Below, one piece after another: positions 8,023 through 17,388 of a DNA stretch of 64,000 nt. The notes below the pieces were generated by a model that had not been told where the DNA came from, did no database searches, and saw only the letters and a program-made list of their open reading frames with translations. How positions within the stretch are numbered: the first letter of the stretch is position 1; each line of letters opens with the position of its first letter. The stretch comes from CAYSBE01 sp046309355 (lineage in GTDB: Bacteria; Bacteroidota; Bacteroidia; UKL13-3): NCBI GenBank assembly GCA_046309355.1, contig JBKCPL010000023.1:24097-88096 (forward strand), written 5' to 3'. A program made the position numbers and the translations under genes.

Positions 8023-8963
8023 GCGCTAACCAACTACCCAAAGAATTCAGTCAAAAACATCTGCTGGGCATTAAAGACCTAACCCGTAACGACATTGAAC
8101 TCGTATTTGAAACAGCCGATAACTTTAAAGCCATTATCAACCGCCCCATCAAAAAAGTTCCTTCTCTGCGTGATATTACTGTTGCCAATATATTTTTCGA
8201 AAATTCTACCCGAACCCGTATTTCCTTTGAGCTGGCCCAAAAACGACTAAGTGCTGATGTGATAAATTTCTCTGCATCCTCTTCTTCTGTATCAAAAGGT
8301 GAAACGCTGATTGATACGGTCAAAAATATTTTAAGCATGAAGGTAGACATGGTGGTAATGAGACACCCTGCTCCAGGAGCCTGTATTTTCCTATCGAAAC
8401 ACATAGATGCACAAATTATTAATGCCGGTGACGGTACCCACGAGCATCCCACACAGGCTCTGCTAGACGCTTATTCTATACGTGAAAAACTGGGCGGTGT
8501 AAAAGGAAAAAAAGTGGTTATTGTGGGTGATATTTTACACTCAAGAGTTGCACTTTCAAATATACTTTGCTTACAAAAACTGGGTGCGGAAGTCATGGTG
8601 TGCGGACCAACAACACTTATGCCTAAATACATACATACGCTGGGAGTAAAGGTAGAGAGCGACTTGATGAAAGCACTGAACTGGTGTGATGTAGCTAATA
8701 TGCTTCGCATTCAGCTCGAACGGCAAGATATTAAATACTTCCCATCATTGCGCGAATACAGTATGCTTTACGGATTGAATAAGAAAAGGCTGGATGAATT
8801 AAATAAAGAAATTGTCATCATGCATCCGGGACCCATCAACAGGGGTGTTGAAATAACCAGCGATGTAGCTGACAGTAAACACAGCATTATACTCGATCAG
8901 GTTGAAAACGGAGTAGCTACCCGAATGGCGATAATGTATTTACTGGCCGGAAAAAAAGTGTAA
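8019..8963 (+). CDS. pyrB: Aspartate carbamoyltransferase, catalytic chain
   Basis: PyrB joins carbamoyl phosphate and aspartate in the first committed step of pyrimidine synthesis. The 314-residue product has the carbamoyl phosphate loop FFENSTRTRISFE, the ASSSSVSKGETL loop, the HPTQALLDAYSI segment and the C-terminal MHPGPINRGVEI. It overlaps pyrR by four bases. No pyrI regulatory chain follows, consistent with the PyrR-linked class of enzyme. Confidence 0.96.
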   Translation: MSANQLPKEFSQKHLLGIKDLTRNDIELVFETADNFKAIINRPIKKVPSLRDITVANIFFENSTRTRISFELAQKRLSADVINFSASSSSVSKGETLIDTVKNILSMKVDMVVMRHPAPGACIFLSKHIDAQIINAGDGTHEHPTQALLDAYSIREKLGGVKGKKVVIVGDILHSRVALSNILCLQKLGAEVMVCGPTTLMPKYIHTLGVKVESDLMKALNWCDVANMLRIQLERQDIKYFPSLREYSMLYGLNKKRLDELNKEIVIMHPGPINRGVEITSDVADSKHSIILDQVENGVATRMAIMYLLAGKKV

Positions 8964-9027
8964 AACACAGCACGTATCTAATAGGCAATAATATTTCTTA
9001 TTTTGCGCGTCAATAGCTCTTGTTCAC

Positions 9028-10035
9028 ATGAGTCAGAAAAAAGAAATTGTAGTTAGCGGAATTCGGCCCACAGGCAACCTGCATTTGGGAAACTATGAAG
9101 GCGCTGTGAAAAACTTCGTAAAAATGCAATACGAGTACGATTGCTATTTTTTCATAGCCGATTACCATTCGCTAACAACACATCCCAATCCAAAAGACTT
9201 ACATCAGAATGTAAAAACCGTACTGGCTGAGTATTTGGCCTGTGGCTTGAACCCAGACGACTGTGCCTTGTACATACAAAGCGACCTTACCGAGATTCCT
9301 GAACTTTACATGCTGCTTAACATGCATGCTTACCTTGGCGAACTGGAGCGTGTTGCGTCCTTCAAAGAAAAAGCCCGAACACAACCTAATAATATTAATG
9401 CCGGGCTACTCACCTATCCGGTTCTTATGGCTGCTGATATTATCATCCACAAAGCCACTAAGGTTCCTGTGGGCAAAGATCAGGAGCAGCATCTCGAACT
9501 TGCCCGCACATTTGGTAACCGTTTCAACCGCATGTATTCCTGCGATTTGTTTCCCGAACCACAGGCATTTAACTATGGCACTGATTTAATTAAAATTCCG
9601 GGCTTACATGGCGGGGGTAAAATGAGCAAAAGTGAAGGAGAAAATTCGGTTATAAATCTGTCCGACTCACCGGATGCTATTCGTAAAAAACTTAGCCGTG
9701 CAGTTACTGATTCAGGACCTGTCGAACAAAACAGTACACCAACTCAATCTGTACAAAACCTGTTCGATTTGATGAAAGTGGTATCTGCAGTCGATACGCT
9801 AAATCATTTCATTCAGGCACATGCCTCGTGTACCATTCGCTATGGCGATTTAAAGAAACAACTGGCCGAGGATATTATAAGCTACCTCACCCCGGTGCGT
9901 GAACGTATACAGGATATTTATGCTGATGAGCAGCTGCTTTCTAAGGCTGCCAAAACCGGTGCCGATAAAGCACGAGCAAGTGCTGCCCAAACATTGCGTG
10001 AAGCCCGTGAATTAATTGGTTTCAGGCCTTTCTAA
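9028..10035 (+). CDS. trpS: Tryptophan--tRNA ligase
   Basis: This class I synthetase charges tRNA-Trp. The 335-residue protein has the HIGH-type signature HLGN near residue 20 and the KMSKS loop at GGKMSKSEGE. The core VLMAADIIIHKATKVPVGKD is typical of bacterial TrpS. A single gene 64 bases after pyrB; length and motifs are complete. Confidence 0.96.
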   Translation: MSQKKEIVVSGIRPTGNLHLGNYEGAVKNFVKMQYEYDCYFFIADYHSLTTHPNPKDLHQNVKTVLAEYLACGLNPDDCALYIQSDLTEIPELYMLLNMHAYLGELERVASFKEKARTQPNNINAGLLTYPVLMAADIIIHKATKVPVGKDQEQHLELARTFGNRFNRMYSCDLFPEPQAFNYGTDLIKIPGLHGGGKMSKSEGENSVINLSDSPDAIRKKLSRAVTDSGPVEQNSTPTQSVQNLFDLMKVVSAVDTLNHFIQAHASCTIRYGDLKKQLAEDIISYLTPVRERIQDIYADEQLLSKAAKTGADKARASAAQTLREARELIGFRPF

Positions 10036-10084
10036 AGCACAATTTACATGGCCTGTACTACGTATTTTTAACTAAAAAAGTGTA

Positions 10085-10092
10085 TACCTTTG
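10085..10092 (+). promoter_or_regulatory. Promoter -7 box for the metal-uptake module
   Basis: TACCTTTG is a perfect match to TAnnTTTG. It lies inside the first codons of the longest possible frame (GTG at 10080), which implies that translation starts further downstream. Confidence 0.55.
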
Positions 10093-10097
10093 TAGTG

Positions 10098-10535
10098 TTG
10101 AAATTTTTCAGAAACATAGTGTGCTGGCTGTTACTAATAAGCATAACACTTGGCTATGCGGGTATTCCTATGCATAAAATGATATGCCATGTGGATGGGC
10201 ATACAGAAATAGCGCTATTCGGCAAAGCTGATGGCTGTTCACATGAAAATAAACGTGCTGCTAAAAAAAGCTGTTGCGAGACCGAGAAAACGGATGACCA
10301 AGGCAGCAACTGTTGCCATTTTGAGCATACCTACAGCAAAATATACACCGATGCACAGGCTAATCAGGATGCCTATATTAAAACTGCAGTATACTGGCAA
10401 GAAAAAGTGTGTACGCTTGATGCATGCATTGCTTTTATTCTACCACTTATATTTGACTACACTGCAAAGGCTCCACCGCCCAAGTTCCTGTATTCGTCCG
10501 ATGCCTTATCGTATTTAGCGATTTATCGTATTTAA
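10098..10535 (+). CDS. HYC_CC_PP family protein
   Basis: The 145-residue protein has an N-terminal membrane or signal segment (about residues 4-22), then a cysteine/histidine-rich region with CHVDGH, CSHENK, SCCETE and NCCHFEH, and later KAPPPKFLY. This order of a His/Cys motif, CC pairs and a proline pair is the HYC_CC_PP pattern found next to TonB receptors in Bacteroidota. It is probably exported and may bind metal, judging by the thiol and imidazole groups. The start is uncertain: the GTG at 10080 would overlap the promoter box, so the TTG at 10098 is proposed. The TonB receptor gene follows after 72 bases. Confidence 0.65.
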   Translation: MKFFRNIVCWLLLISITLGYAGIPMHKMICHVDGHTEIALFGKADGCSHENKRAAKKSCCETEKTDDQGSNCCHFEHTYSKIYTDAQANQDAYIKTAVYWQEKVCTLDACIAFILPLIFDYTAKAPPPKFLYSSDALSYLAIYRI

Positions 10536-10607
10536 TAATTCATGTTTCATTCGATGCTCATGCCGCGTGCATAGCATTTTCTATTCACCTTATAAATTGA
10601 ATGAATC

Positions 10608-12812
10608 ATGAAAAAGTACATATTTTTCTGCCTGCTTGCATGGTGGGCTTTAACATTACGAGGTCAATCTATACGAGGCAGCGTTATGGATGCTGTAACG
10701 CAGGAAGCACTTCCCGGAGCTGCACTTCAATGGATGATATCTAAAAACGGGACCACTACAAATGGATTGGGCGCTTATGAAATCAGCTTACCCATTCGCA
10801 CTCCCGACTGGCTTATAGTTACATACATCGGATATGTAACCGATACTATTTTATTTAAATCACAAACAGAAATACATATACGCCTTAAGCGAACACCCGA
10901 ATTGCTGAATGAAGTAGAGATAAAAGATAAACGGCAGGCAACTACATACAGCACACTAGAGGTTTTGAACAGGCAATCGCTGGGAATTGGTGAACTTAAG
11001 AAAGCCGCGTGTTGCAACCTGAGTGAAAGTTTTGAGACCAATGCCACTGTTGATGTTTCATACAGCGATGCACTTACAGGTGCGAAACAAATTAAACTGC
11101 TTGGTCTGGATGGCTCATACACGCAGATATTAAGCGAACTGCAACCGGGCATTCGAGGGTTGTCAACCAATTCGGGACTGGCACACATTCCCGGCACTTG
11201 GGTTCAATCCATCGACATTACCAAAGGCATAGGCTCAGTAGTAAACGGATACGAATCGATGGCCGGACAGATAAATATAGAACTGTTGAAGCCCGAAAAG
11301 GCAGATCGATTTCACCTGAATGTGTATGCCGGAGACTGGGGAAGATACGAAGCAAATGTACACGCTGCACACAGATTGAATAAGAATTGGAGCACCTTAC
11401 TGCTTAGTCATGCCAGTACCATTGCAGCAAAAAACGACTTTAACAGCGATGGTTTCATGGATATGGCAACCGGTGTACAATACGGAGCGCTTAACCGATG
11501 GAAATACGAACAAACCGGAAAACTCATGTCGGATTTTGGAGTATTTGTAAACTATGACGAGCGCAATGGAGGCCAGCTGGCATTTCGTGGTGAAGACGAC
11601 AATACAAATCGATTATTTTACGGTGTTCAAACGCGCTCAACACATGCTGAGGCGTATGGTAAGGCCGCTATTGGATTTAGCGGGAAACCTTATAAAAGTC
11701 TTGGTATACTAGCTAACAGCAGGCTGTATACATATAATGCTACGTTCGGATTAAAAAGGTATGATGGGAATGAAAAGAGCTTGCATGGTAGCATGGTATA
11801 TCAAACCATTATCAAAACAAGTGAGCACAAACTTAAAACTGGAATATCGTTTATGAACGACCGATATCATGAAAGCTACAACGATTCTGTTTTTACCCGA
11901 AATGAAGTTGTACCCGGAGCGTTTGCCGAATACAACTACGATAACCTGAGCAACTATTCTCTACTTATTGGCATGCGGATAGATTACCATAACCTATTTG
12001 GCACACTTATCAATCCAAGGGCACATCTGAAAATTAATTTAGCACGTGCATCGGTGCTACGATTATCGGCCGGTCGAGGTATGCGAGTAGCCAACGTATT
12101 TGTTGAACACGCTGCCGTAATGGCCAGTAACCGAAGAATTGTTGTTCGGGAAGCGTTTAAACCCGAAGTATCGCAAAATTTCGGTACATCGATTACCCAT
12201 AAATTCAGGCTATTTAGGCGTACTGCTACAATTGTAGCCGATTACTATTATACCCGTTTTGAAAATCAGGTAGTAGCTGATTTGGATTTGCGCAGCGATG
12301 AATTGCACTTCTATAATCTCGCTGGATTGTCGTATTCACACAGTGCACAAGCCGACTTTGTATACGAACCCGTAAAGCAGCTCGAACTACGTGTGGCTTA
12401 CAAATGGCAAGATGTAAGAACTACATACCACGGCATACTGATGCAGCGTCCGCTGGTAGCCCGAAGTAGGGCTTTGATAAACATCGGATATGCCACACGT
12501 TTCGAAAAGTGGAAATTTGACTATACACTAAAGTGGTTTGACCGTATGCGTATACCGGCTGTAATTGATCATGGAAGTCACCGAATAGCCGGCCGATATT
12601 CACCAGATTATTTTGTGCACATGGCACAAATAACAAAAAAGTTTAAACACATAGAATGGTATGCAGGAGGCGAAAATTTATTTGCGTTTATGCAGCACCA
12701 ACAAATTGCTGACGCGGCCAATCCGTTTGGCCCTAATTTTGATGCCTCGCTTATTTGGGGGCCGGTGATGGGAAGAGTATGGTATACAGGTATTCGTTTC
12801 ACAATTAAATAA
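10608..12812 (+). CDS. TonB-dependent outer-membrane receptor
   Basis: The 734-residue receptor has a signal peptide (1-20), a carboxypeptidase-like regulatory domain (about 21-100, beginning IRGSVMDAVTQEALPGA), a plug domain (about 100-220) and a beta-barrel to the end, closing with TGIRFTIK. The plug contains KAACCNLSESFETNATVD, a motif with a Cys pair typical of receptors found beside HMA-domain and HYC_CC_PP proteins. The product probably imports a metal or metal complex in a TonB-dependent way. The downstream HMA gene follows after eight bases. The metal cannot be read from sequence; copper is a guess from the partners. Confidence 0.85.
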   Translation: MKKYIFFCLLAWWALTLRGQSIRGSVMDAVTQEALPGAALQWMISKNGTTTNGLGAYEISLPIRTPDWLIVTYIGYVTDTILFKSQTEIHIRLKRTPELLNEVEIKDKRQATTYSTLEVLNRQSLGIGELKKAACCNLSESFETNATVDVSYSDALTGAKQIKLLGLDGSYTQILSELQPGIRGLSTNSGLAHIPGTWVQSIDITKGIGSVVNGYESMAGQINIELLKPEKADRFHLNVYAGDWGRYEANVHAAHRLNKNWSTLLLSHASTIAAKNDFNSDGFMDMATGVQYGALNRWKYEQTGKLMSDFGVFVNYDERNGGQLAFRGEDDNTNRLFYGVQTRSTHAEAYGKAAIGFSGKPYKSLGILANSRLYTYNATFGLKRYDGNEKSLHGSMVYQTIIKTSEHKLKTGISFMNDRYHESYNDSVFTRNEVVPGAFAEYNYDNLSNYSLLIGMRIDYHNLFGTLINPRAHLKINLARASVLRLSAGRGMRVANVFVEHAAVMASNRRIVVREAFKPEVSQNFGTSITHKFRLFRRTATIVADYYYTRFENQVVADLDLRSDELHFYNLAGLSYSHSAQADFVYEPVKQLELRVAYKWQDVRTTYHGILMQRPLVARSRALINIGYATRFEKWKFDYTLKWFDRMRIPAVIDHGSHRIAGRYSPDYFVHMAQITKKFKHIEWYAGGENLFAFMQHQQIADAANPFGPNFDASLIWGPVMGRVWYTGIRFTIK

Positions 12813-12820
12813 CAAGAACA

Positions 12821-13189
12821 ATGAAAACAATCAACTTAAATATTTTATTACTGAGCTTATCAATCAAAGCAGCAACCGCACAAACAGCGGTAAAAGACTC
12901 CATCGTAAACAGCGATGGAACAGTGACCATTCAGCTAAAAACATCATCGGTTTGCGAGATGTGTAAAGAAACCATCGAAAAAGCGTTAGCCTATGAAAAG
13001 GGAATAAAATCATCCGACCTCGTTGTAGACTCAAAAGTACTAACGGTAGTGTACGACCCTCGAAAAACAAACTCTATTAAAGTTAAAGTAGCTGTATCCA
13101 AAAGTGGTTACGATGCCGATGAATGGCCTGCTGACCCGAAAGCCTATGAAAGGTTGCATTCCTGCTGCAAGAAAGACAGTGCTCATTAA
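12821..13189 (+). CDS. Secreted heavy-metal-associated (HMA) domain protein
   Basis: The 122-residue protein has a signal peptide (1-20, cut after ATA) and one HMA fold with the soft-metal motif CEMC (Cys45 and Cys48), followed by the expected LTVVYDP strand and SKSGYDADEW end. A C-terminal HSCCKK adds further ligands. Periplasmic HMA proteins are thought to carry copper or a similar ion. It lies eight bases after the TonB receptor and before a terminator, which makes it the last gene of the module. Confidence 0.82.
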   Translation: MKTINLNILLLSLSIKAATAQTAVKDSIVNSDGTVTIQLKTSSVCEMCKETIEKALAYEKGIKSSDLVVDSKVLTVVYDPRKTNSIKVKVAVSKSGYDADEWPADPKAYERLHSCCKKDSAH

Positions 13190-13264
13190 GCTAAAAGCAT
13201 TGATTTTCAATGCATCAAAACATATCCACAAATTTCCAAATACGTGTGTAAGCGGTTAATATTG

Positions 13265-13300
13265 AAGGTTGCGTAGCCACAGCTATGCAGCCTTTTTTTT
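13265..13300 (+). terminator. Rho-independent terminator of the metal-uptake module
   Basis: The arms AAGGTTGCGTAGC and GCTATGCAGCCTT pair over 13 bases with two G-T wobbles around a CACA loop, followed by eight T residues in all. Confidence 0.9.
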
Positions 13301-13330
13301 AATACCACAGCAACGATAATTTAACCTTTT

Positions 13331-13942
13331 ATGCATTTAGCCATTGCCGGAAACATAGGATCGGGAAAGACAACACTTACAACCCTGCTTGCCCGCCATT
13401 ACAAATTTGAACCTCACTACGAAGATGTGGAGGATAACCCTTACATCAGCGATTTTTATGAAGATATGCAACGTTGGTCGTTCAACCTGCAGATATATTT
13501 TTTAAATAGCCGTTTCAGCACAGTGCAACAGATACAAAAAGGCAAAAAAAAGGTGATTCAGGACCGTACCATTTACGAAGATGCATTCATCTTTGCTCCA
13601 AACTTGCATAGCATGGGGTTAATGAGTACGCGTGATTTCGAAACATATCAACGGCTTTTTGAATCCATGACCTCAGCAATTAAGCCCCCTGATTTGCTCA
13701 TTTACCTACGTGCATCCATACCTACCCTAGTGAATCAGATACAAAAACGTGGCCGCGATTACGAAGATTCCATAAGGCTCGATTACCTGCGTAGGCTAAA
13801 CGAGCGCTACGAAGCCTGGATTTCAACGTACAGGCATAAGTTACTTATCATAGATGTTGAAAATCTAAATTTTGCAGAAAAACCTGAAGACTTAGGGTTG
13901 GTCATCAATAAAATTGAAGCTGAAATTAACGGTTTGTTTTAA
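13331..13942 (+). CDS. Deoxynucleoside kinase
   Basis: The 203-residue protein belongs to the dNK/thymidine kinase 2-like family that phosphorylates deoxyadenosine, deoxyguanosine or deoxycytidine for salvage. It has the P-loop AGNIGSGKTT at residues 5-14, the substrate-site EDVEDNPY, the catalytic QDRTIYEDA and the lid RGRDYE. Length is normal. The substrate range cannot be settled from motifs alone. The GNAT gene follows after five bases, so the two may be co-transcribed. Confidence 0.9.
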   Translation: MHLAIAGNIGSGKTTLTTLLARHYKFEPHYEDVEDNPYISDFYEDMQRWSFNLQIYFLNSRFSTVQQIQKGKKKVIQDRTIYEDAFIFAPNLHSMGLMSTRDFETYQRLFESMTSAIKPPDLLIYLRASIPTLVNQIQKRGRDYEDSIRLDYLRRLNERYEAWISTYRHKLLIIDVENLNFAEKPEDLGLVINKIEAEINGLF

Positions 13943-13947
13943 ACCCT

Positions 13948-14436
13948 ATGATTGTGCTACGTGATGCGGAGTTGACTGATGCTGCAGCCATTGCAGAAAT
14001 TTACAACGAATCCATATTGAATAGCACGGCTACATTCGATACCGAAACAAAAACAACCGAAGACCGCAAAGCGTGGCTCATGCAGCACAACGCAAAGTAC
14101 CCTGTAGTGGTGGCCGAAATTAGCGGAACTGTTGTAGGTTTTGCTTCCTTATCGCGCTGGAGTGAACGTACTGCGTATGATAACACAGCTGAAATCTCCA
14201 TTTACATTTCTCCCGAGCATAGAAGCAAAGGCATTGGTAAAAAGCTTATAACTATGATTATGGAGAAGGGCCGGAATGGCGGGCTTCACTGCTTACTTTC
14301 GCGCATTACAGAAGGAAACGAACACAGTATATACTTGCATACACAAGCAGGTTTTACTACTATTGGGGTGATGCGTGAAGTGGGTGAAAAGTTTGGACGA
14401 ATTCTGGATGTAACGCTGATGCAGTTCATCTACTAA
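13948..14436 (+). CDS. GNAT acetyltransferase, phosphinothricin acetyltransferase-like
   Basis: The 162-residue protein has the GNAT fold: IRDAE-type start (VLRDAELTDAAAIAEIYNE), the ESILNSTATFDTE segment typical of the phosphinothricin/methionine sulfoximine acetyltransferase branch, and the acetyl-CoA loop SPEHRSKGIGKKL. The natural substrate is probably an amino acid analogue such as methionine sulfoximine, but this is inferred from the branch. It converges with the sensor kinase gene, overlapping it by four bases. Confidence 0.85.
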   Translation: MIVLRDAELTDAAAIAEIYNESILNSTATFDTETKTTEDRKAWLMQHNAKYPVVVAEISGTVVGFASLSRWSERTAYDNTAEISIYISPEHRSKGIGKKLITMIMEKGRNGGLHCLLSRITEGNEHSIYLHTQAGFTTIGVMREVGEKFGRILDVTLMQFIY

Positions 14437-15485
14437 TTGCCTGCTGCCTTACGCAGTGTAAAACCGAATGTTGTTCCCTGGCTAAGCGTACTGCGCACAT
14501 TGATTGTTTGCCCATGCGCTTCAATTATGTGTTTTACAATTGCTAAACCTAAACCCGTACCTCCCGGACCACTCTCGCGGGCACGGCTTTTATCAACCCT
14601 GTAAAAACGTTCGAAAATGCGGGGTAAATGTTCCTGCGCAATGCCTTCTCCGTTATCACCAATTTCCACAAGTATGTTTTCATCCATATCGTAGTAGGCT
14701 GCGGTAGTAGTTCCCATTTCCTTTCCGTATTTAATGGAGTTCAGTACCAGATTAACCAACACCTGCCTTATGCGGTACTTATCTGCTGAAACAAAAAACG
14801 GTTTGTTACAGCCTTCCTTTACGATGAGCGCAATGCCCCTATCTTTTGCACGTACTTCAAGCTGTTCGTATACATCTTTCACCAATGCATTGATATCAAA
14901 TCTCTCGCTTTCTACAACCAGCTCACCCGCCTCAAGTTGGGAAATGGCCAGCAGGTCGGCAACCAGATCGCTAAGACGATCGGCACTCTTTGCTGCCTTT
15001 TTCAGAAAACGAAGATTTACTTCGGGATCATCGATGGCTCCGTCAATAAGCGTGTGTATATACCCCTGAATGTTAAAGATGGGCGTTTTTAACTCATGCG
15101 AAACATTTCCTAAAAATTCTTTGCGGAAATCGGCCAGCTTTTTCAACTCGTCCATTTGTTCTTTCTGGTCGAGCGCCCAATTAATCACTTCCTTATTCAT
15201 ATTGGCAATGGGATCTGTACGCCAGTCGAAGTTACTTAGTTTGGCATCGTACTTCTGTGTTTTCAAGCTGTGTATGGTCTTATAAATCAGCTTTATTTTT
15301 TTATAAATGAAGTATTCAAGCGAATAAAAAAACAGTATGAAAGAAAATAGTAATGTGGCAAATGCCGCCACTAATGCGGGTGTTGCATCAAAACCGTCAA
15401 TGATAAAGGTGGTGAAACCAACAAAAGCCGAAAGTATTAGGGATATGAACAGCGCAACAGTGACAGGTTTCGGGTTTCTAATCAT
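14433..15485 (-). CDS. Sensor histidine kinase, PhoR-like
   Basis: The 350-residue kinase has two membrane segments (about residues 10-30 and 38-60) with almost no loop between them, then the HisKA box GNVSHELKTPIFN with His130. An ATPase domain follows, with the N box NSIKYGKE, the DNGEGI box and the G2 box GPGGTGLGLAIV. With no periplasmic domain it probably senses a membrane or cytoplasmic signal through partners, as PhoR does. It lies 15 bases after the response regulator gene, its evident partner. Confidence 0.92.
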   Translation of the reverse strand: MIRNPKPVTVALFISLILSAFVGFTTFIIDGFDATPALVAAFATLLFSFILFFYSLEYFIYKKIKLIYKTIHSLKTQKYDAKLSNFDWRTDPIANMNKEVINWALDQKEQMDELKKLADFRKEFLGNVSHELKTPIFNIQGYIHTLIDGAIDDPEVNLRFLKKAAKSADRLSDLVADLLAISQLEAGELVVESERFDINALVKDVYEQLEVRAKDRGIALIVKEGCNKPFFVSADKYRIRQVLVNLVLNSIKYGKEMGTTTAAYYDMDENILVEIGDNGEGIAQEHLPRIFERFYRVDKSRARESGPGGTGLGLAIVKHIIEAHGQTINVRSTLSQGTTFGFTLRKAAGN

Positions 15486-15500
15486 AGGTGCAACATCTTA

Positions 15501-16178
15501 TCAGGCTTCAAATTTATAGCCCACACCTTTTACCGTACCGATGTAGTCGTCACCAATTTTCTCGCGCAACTTACGAATATGAACATCAATGGTGCGGTCT
15601 ACTACCAGCACCTCATCGCCCCACACTTTTTCGAGTATGTATTCGCGTGTAAAAACCTTGCCCGGCTTGCTGGCCAATAGGTATAGCAATTCAAACTCTT
15701 TGCGTGCAAGTTGTATTTTGCTGCCGTGTTTATACACTAGAAATGTTTCGCGGTCGATAACGATATCGCCAACGGTAAGTTTGGCTTCCATTACTTCCTT
15801 GCTCTTTCTTCTTAGAATGGCATTAATACGGCTTATGAGTACACGTGGCTTAATGGGTTTAGAGATGTAATCATCGGCACCGGCATTAAAGCCTGCGATC
15901 TCTGAGTACTCCTCTGACCGTGCGGTTAAAAATACGATAAACGTTTTTTCGAAATCACTGTCTGATTTAAGCTGCTTACACGCTTCGATACCATCCATTA
16001 CCGGCATCATTACATCAAGCAGAATTAAATCGGGTTTTATTTTACGTGCTACATCTATAGCTTCTTGTCCATTGTGAGCCAAATGAACATCATAACCTTC
16101 TTTTTTCAGGTTGTATTGAATAAACTCCAGAATGTCGTTTTCATCATCAACCACAAGGATTTTGTAGGTAGTATCCAT
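15501..16178 (-). CDS. OmpR/PhoB-family response regulator
   Basis: The 225-residue regulator has a receiver domain with the acidic pocket VVDDE, the phosphorylated Asp55 in LILLDVMMP, Thr in FLTARS and Lys in ISKPIKP. A winged-helix DNA-binding domain follows with ARKEFELLYLL and VVDRTIDVHIRKLREKI. Such proteins bind direct repeats with 10-11 base spacing. The ATG at 16178 is preferred; a second ATG 21 bases upstream would add seven residues. It is followed by its kinase gene, and TTAA repeats upstream suggest self-regulation. Confidence 0.92.
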   Translation of the reverse strand: MDTTYKILVVDDENDILEFIQYNLKKEGYDVHLAHNGQEAIDVARKIKPDLILLDVMMPVMDGIEACKQLKSDSDFEKTFIVFLTARSEEYSEIAGFNAGADDYISKPIKPRVLISRINAILRRKSKEVMEAKLTVGDIVIDRETFLVYKHGSKIQLARKEFELLYLLASKPGKVFTREYILEKVWGDEVLVVDRTIDVHIRKLREKIGDDYIGTVKGVGYKFEA

Positions 16179-16223
16179 GTCTGTTTTTTTTTGTAACATT
16201 CGGCTATGGTTCTTTCTCCAATA

Positions 16224-16239
16224 TTAAGTAATGATTAAC
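16224..16239 (-). promoter_or_regulatory. TTAA half-site pair upstream of the response regulator
   Basis: TTAAG at 16224 and TTAAC at 16235 (read on the plus strand) are 11 bases apart, the spacing bound by PhoB-type regulators. They lie 46-61 bases before the regulator's start. TTAA is common in AT-rich DNA, so this is tentative. Confidence 0.3.
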
Positions 16240-16262
16240 TTAATGTAAACACCCATTCGTAT

Positions 16263-17378
16263 CTACCTAAAAATTTGTTTTAACTGATCTTCGAGTGCCT
16301 TGCCACGAAGATTTTTAGCTATAATTTTTCCATCCTTATCAAGCAGCACAGCAAAGGGTATTCCCTCTATATTGTACTGACTCACTACAGATGAATTCCA
16401 TTTCTGTAGGTCACTAACGTGTGTCCACAGCAATTTATCATCGTTAATGGCTTTTACCCAAGCGTCACGATTATCATCAAGCGACACACTGTAAATGTCA
16501 AAACCTTTTGATTTATATGTGTTATACATGCGCACCAAATTTGGACTTTCCATACGGCAAGGCTGACACCAGCTTGCCCAAAAATCGACCAAAATATATT
16601 TTCCGCGCATAGAAGACAGGGCAATGGTTTTACCATACGGGTCATTCATTACTATATCCGGTGCTGCCTCACCTTCTGCTGTTTTCCTGAGCGTTTCTAC
16701 TCGCTGGTGATGCATTTGAGCATACTTTGACGATGAAAATCGTTCGAACAGCCTCTTATCCACTTCGTTGAAGAAAGCAAAGTCAGCCTCAGGCATTAGA
16801 AAATTGGTAAGAAAATAAGGAACCAAACTTTCGGTGTTAGTGAGGGCAAATGCCTTCAGCTCTTCACTGCGTTTTTTCATAATCGTATCGTATTCGGCAC
16901 GCAGCCTGTTTTGTTCCGTCACACTGGGCACTTCAGTACCCATAGACGCATATTTTGTTTCCAGGTTTCGTACTTGTTGCATGTATGTGTTGTTTATCTG
17001 CAACAATTTTTTCAGTTCTTCGCTATCGGCCGAACCGGCTACTCCGTATACCTCGGGCTGCGTAGCATCAATAGATAAAGTGATGTCAGCTACTGAATCG
17101 AGTAAAAGCGCCACCGCACCCTTTGGCAAATTGATGATTGCGAATGTTTTTTCACTTACGTTTCCACTAAATTCAAACGTTCCATCGCTATTTACCGTAG
17201 CGGTATCTAATAAAACAAGTCCCTGGGTGGTTAGTTCACTTAGTGTAACAGTTGATTCCGTATTGTTTTTAATGGTTCCCTTAACCTTAAATCCGGTATG
17301 TGTCACAGACTTATTTGTACATGAAAAAAGTAAAAATAGGCTGATTATGCCAAGTAGTTTAGAGCTCATAAAACGCAT
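16263..17378 (-). CDS. TlpA-like thiol-disulfide lipoprotein with DUF4369 domain
   Basis: The 371-residue protein has a lipoprotein signal ending in FLLFSC (Cys20), an N-terminal beta-rich domain of the DUF4369 type (about 25-125), a helical linker and a C-terminal thioredoxin domain with FWASWCQPCRMESP. It should act as a membrane-anchored periplasmic thiol reductase. The frame is open for eight more codons that overlap gatB; the ATG at 17378 gives the usual short signal. It lies ten bases downstream of gatB. Confidence 0.88.
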   Translation of the reverse strand: MRFMSSKLLGIISLFLLFSCTNKSVTHTGFKVKGTIKNNTESTVTLSELTTQGLVLLDTATVNSDGTFEFSGNVSEKTFAIINLPKGAVALLLDSVADITLSIDATQPEVYGVAGSADSEELKKLLQINNTYMQQVRNLETKYASMGTEVPSVTEQNRLRAEYDTIMKKRSEELKAFALTNTESLVPYFLTNFLMPEADFAFFNEVDKRLFERFSSSKYAQMHHQRVETLRKTAEGEAAPDIVMNDPYGKTIALSSMRGKYILVDFWASWCQPCRMESPNLVRMYNTYKSKGFDIYSVSLDDNRDAWVKAINDDKLLWTHVSDLQKWNSSVVSQYNIEGIPFAVLLDKDGKIIAKNLRGKALEDQLKQIFR

Positions 17379-17388
17379 AGTTAAAATG

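Noticed and set aside
10080..10097. GTG start for the HYC_CC_PP protein
   Set aside because: It would lie inside the -7 promoter box at 10085-10092, so a start downstream is more likely; both are kept in mind.
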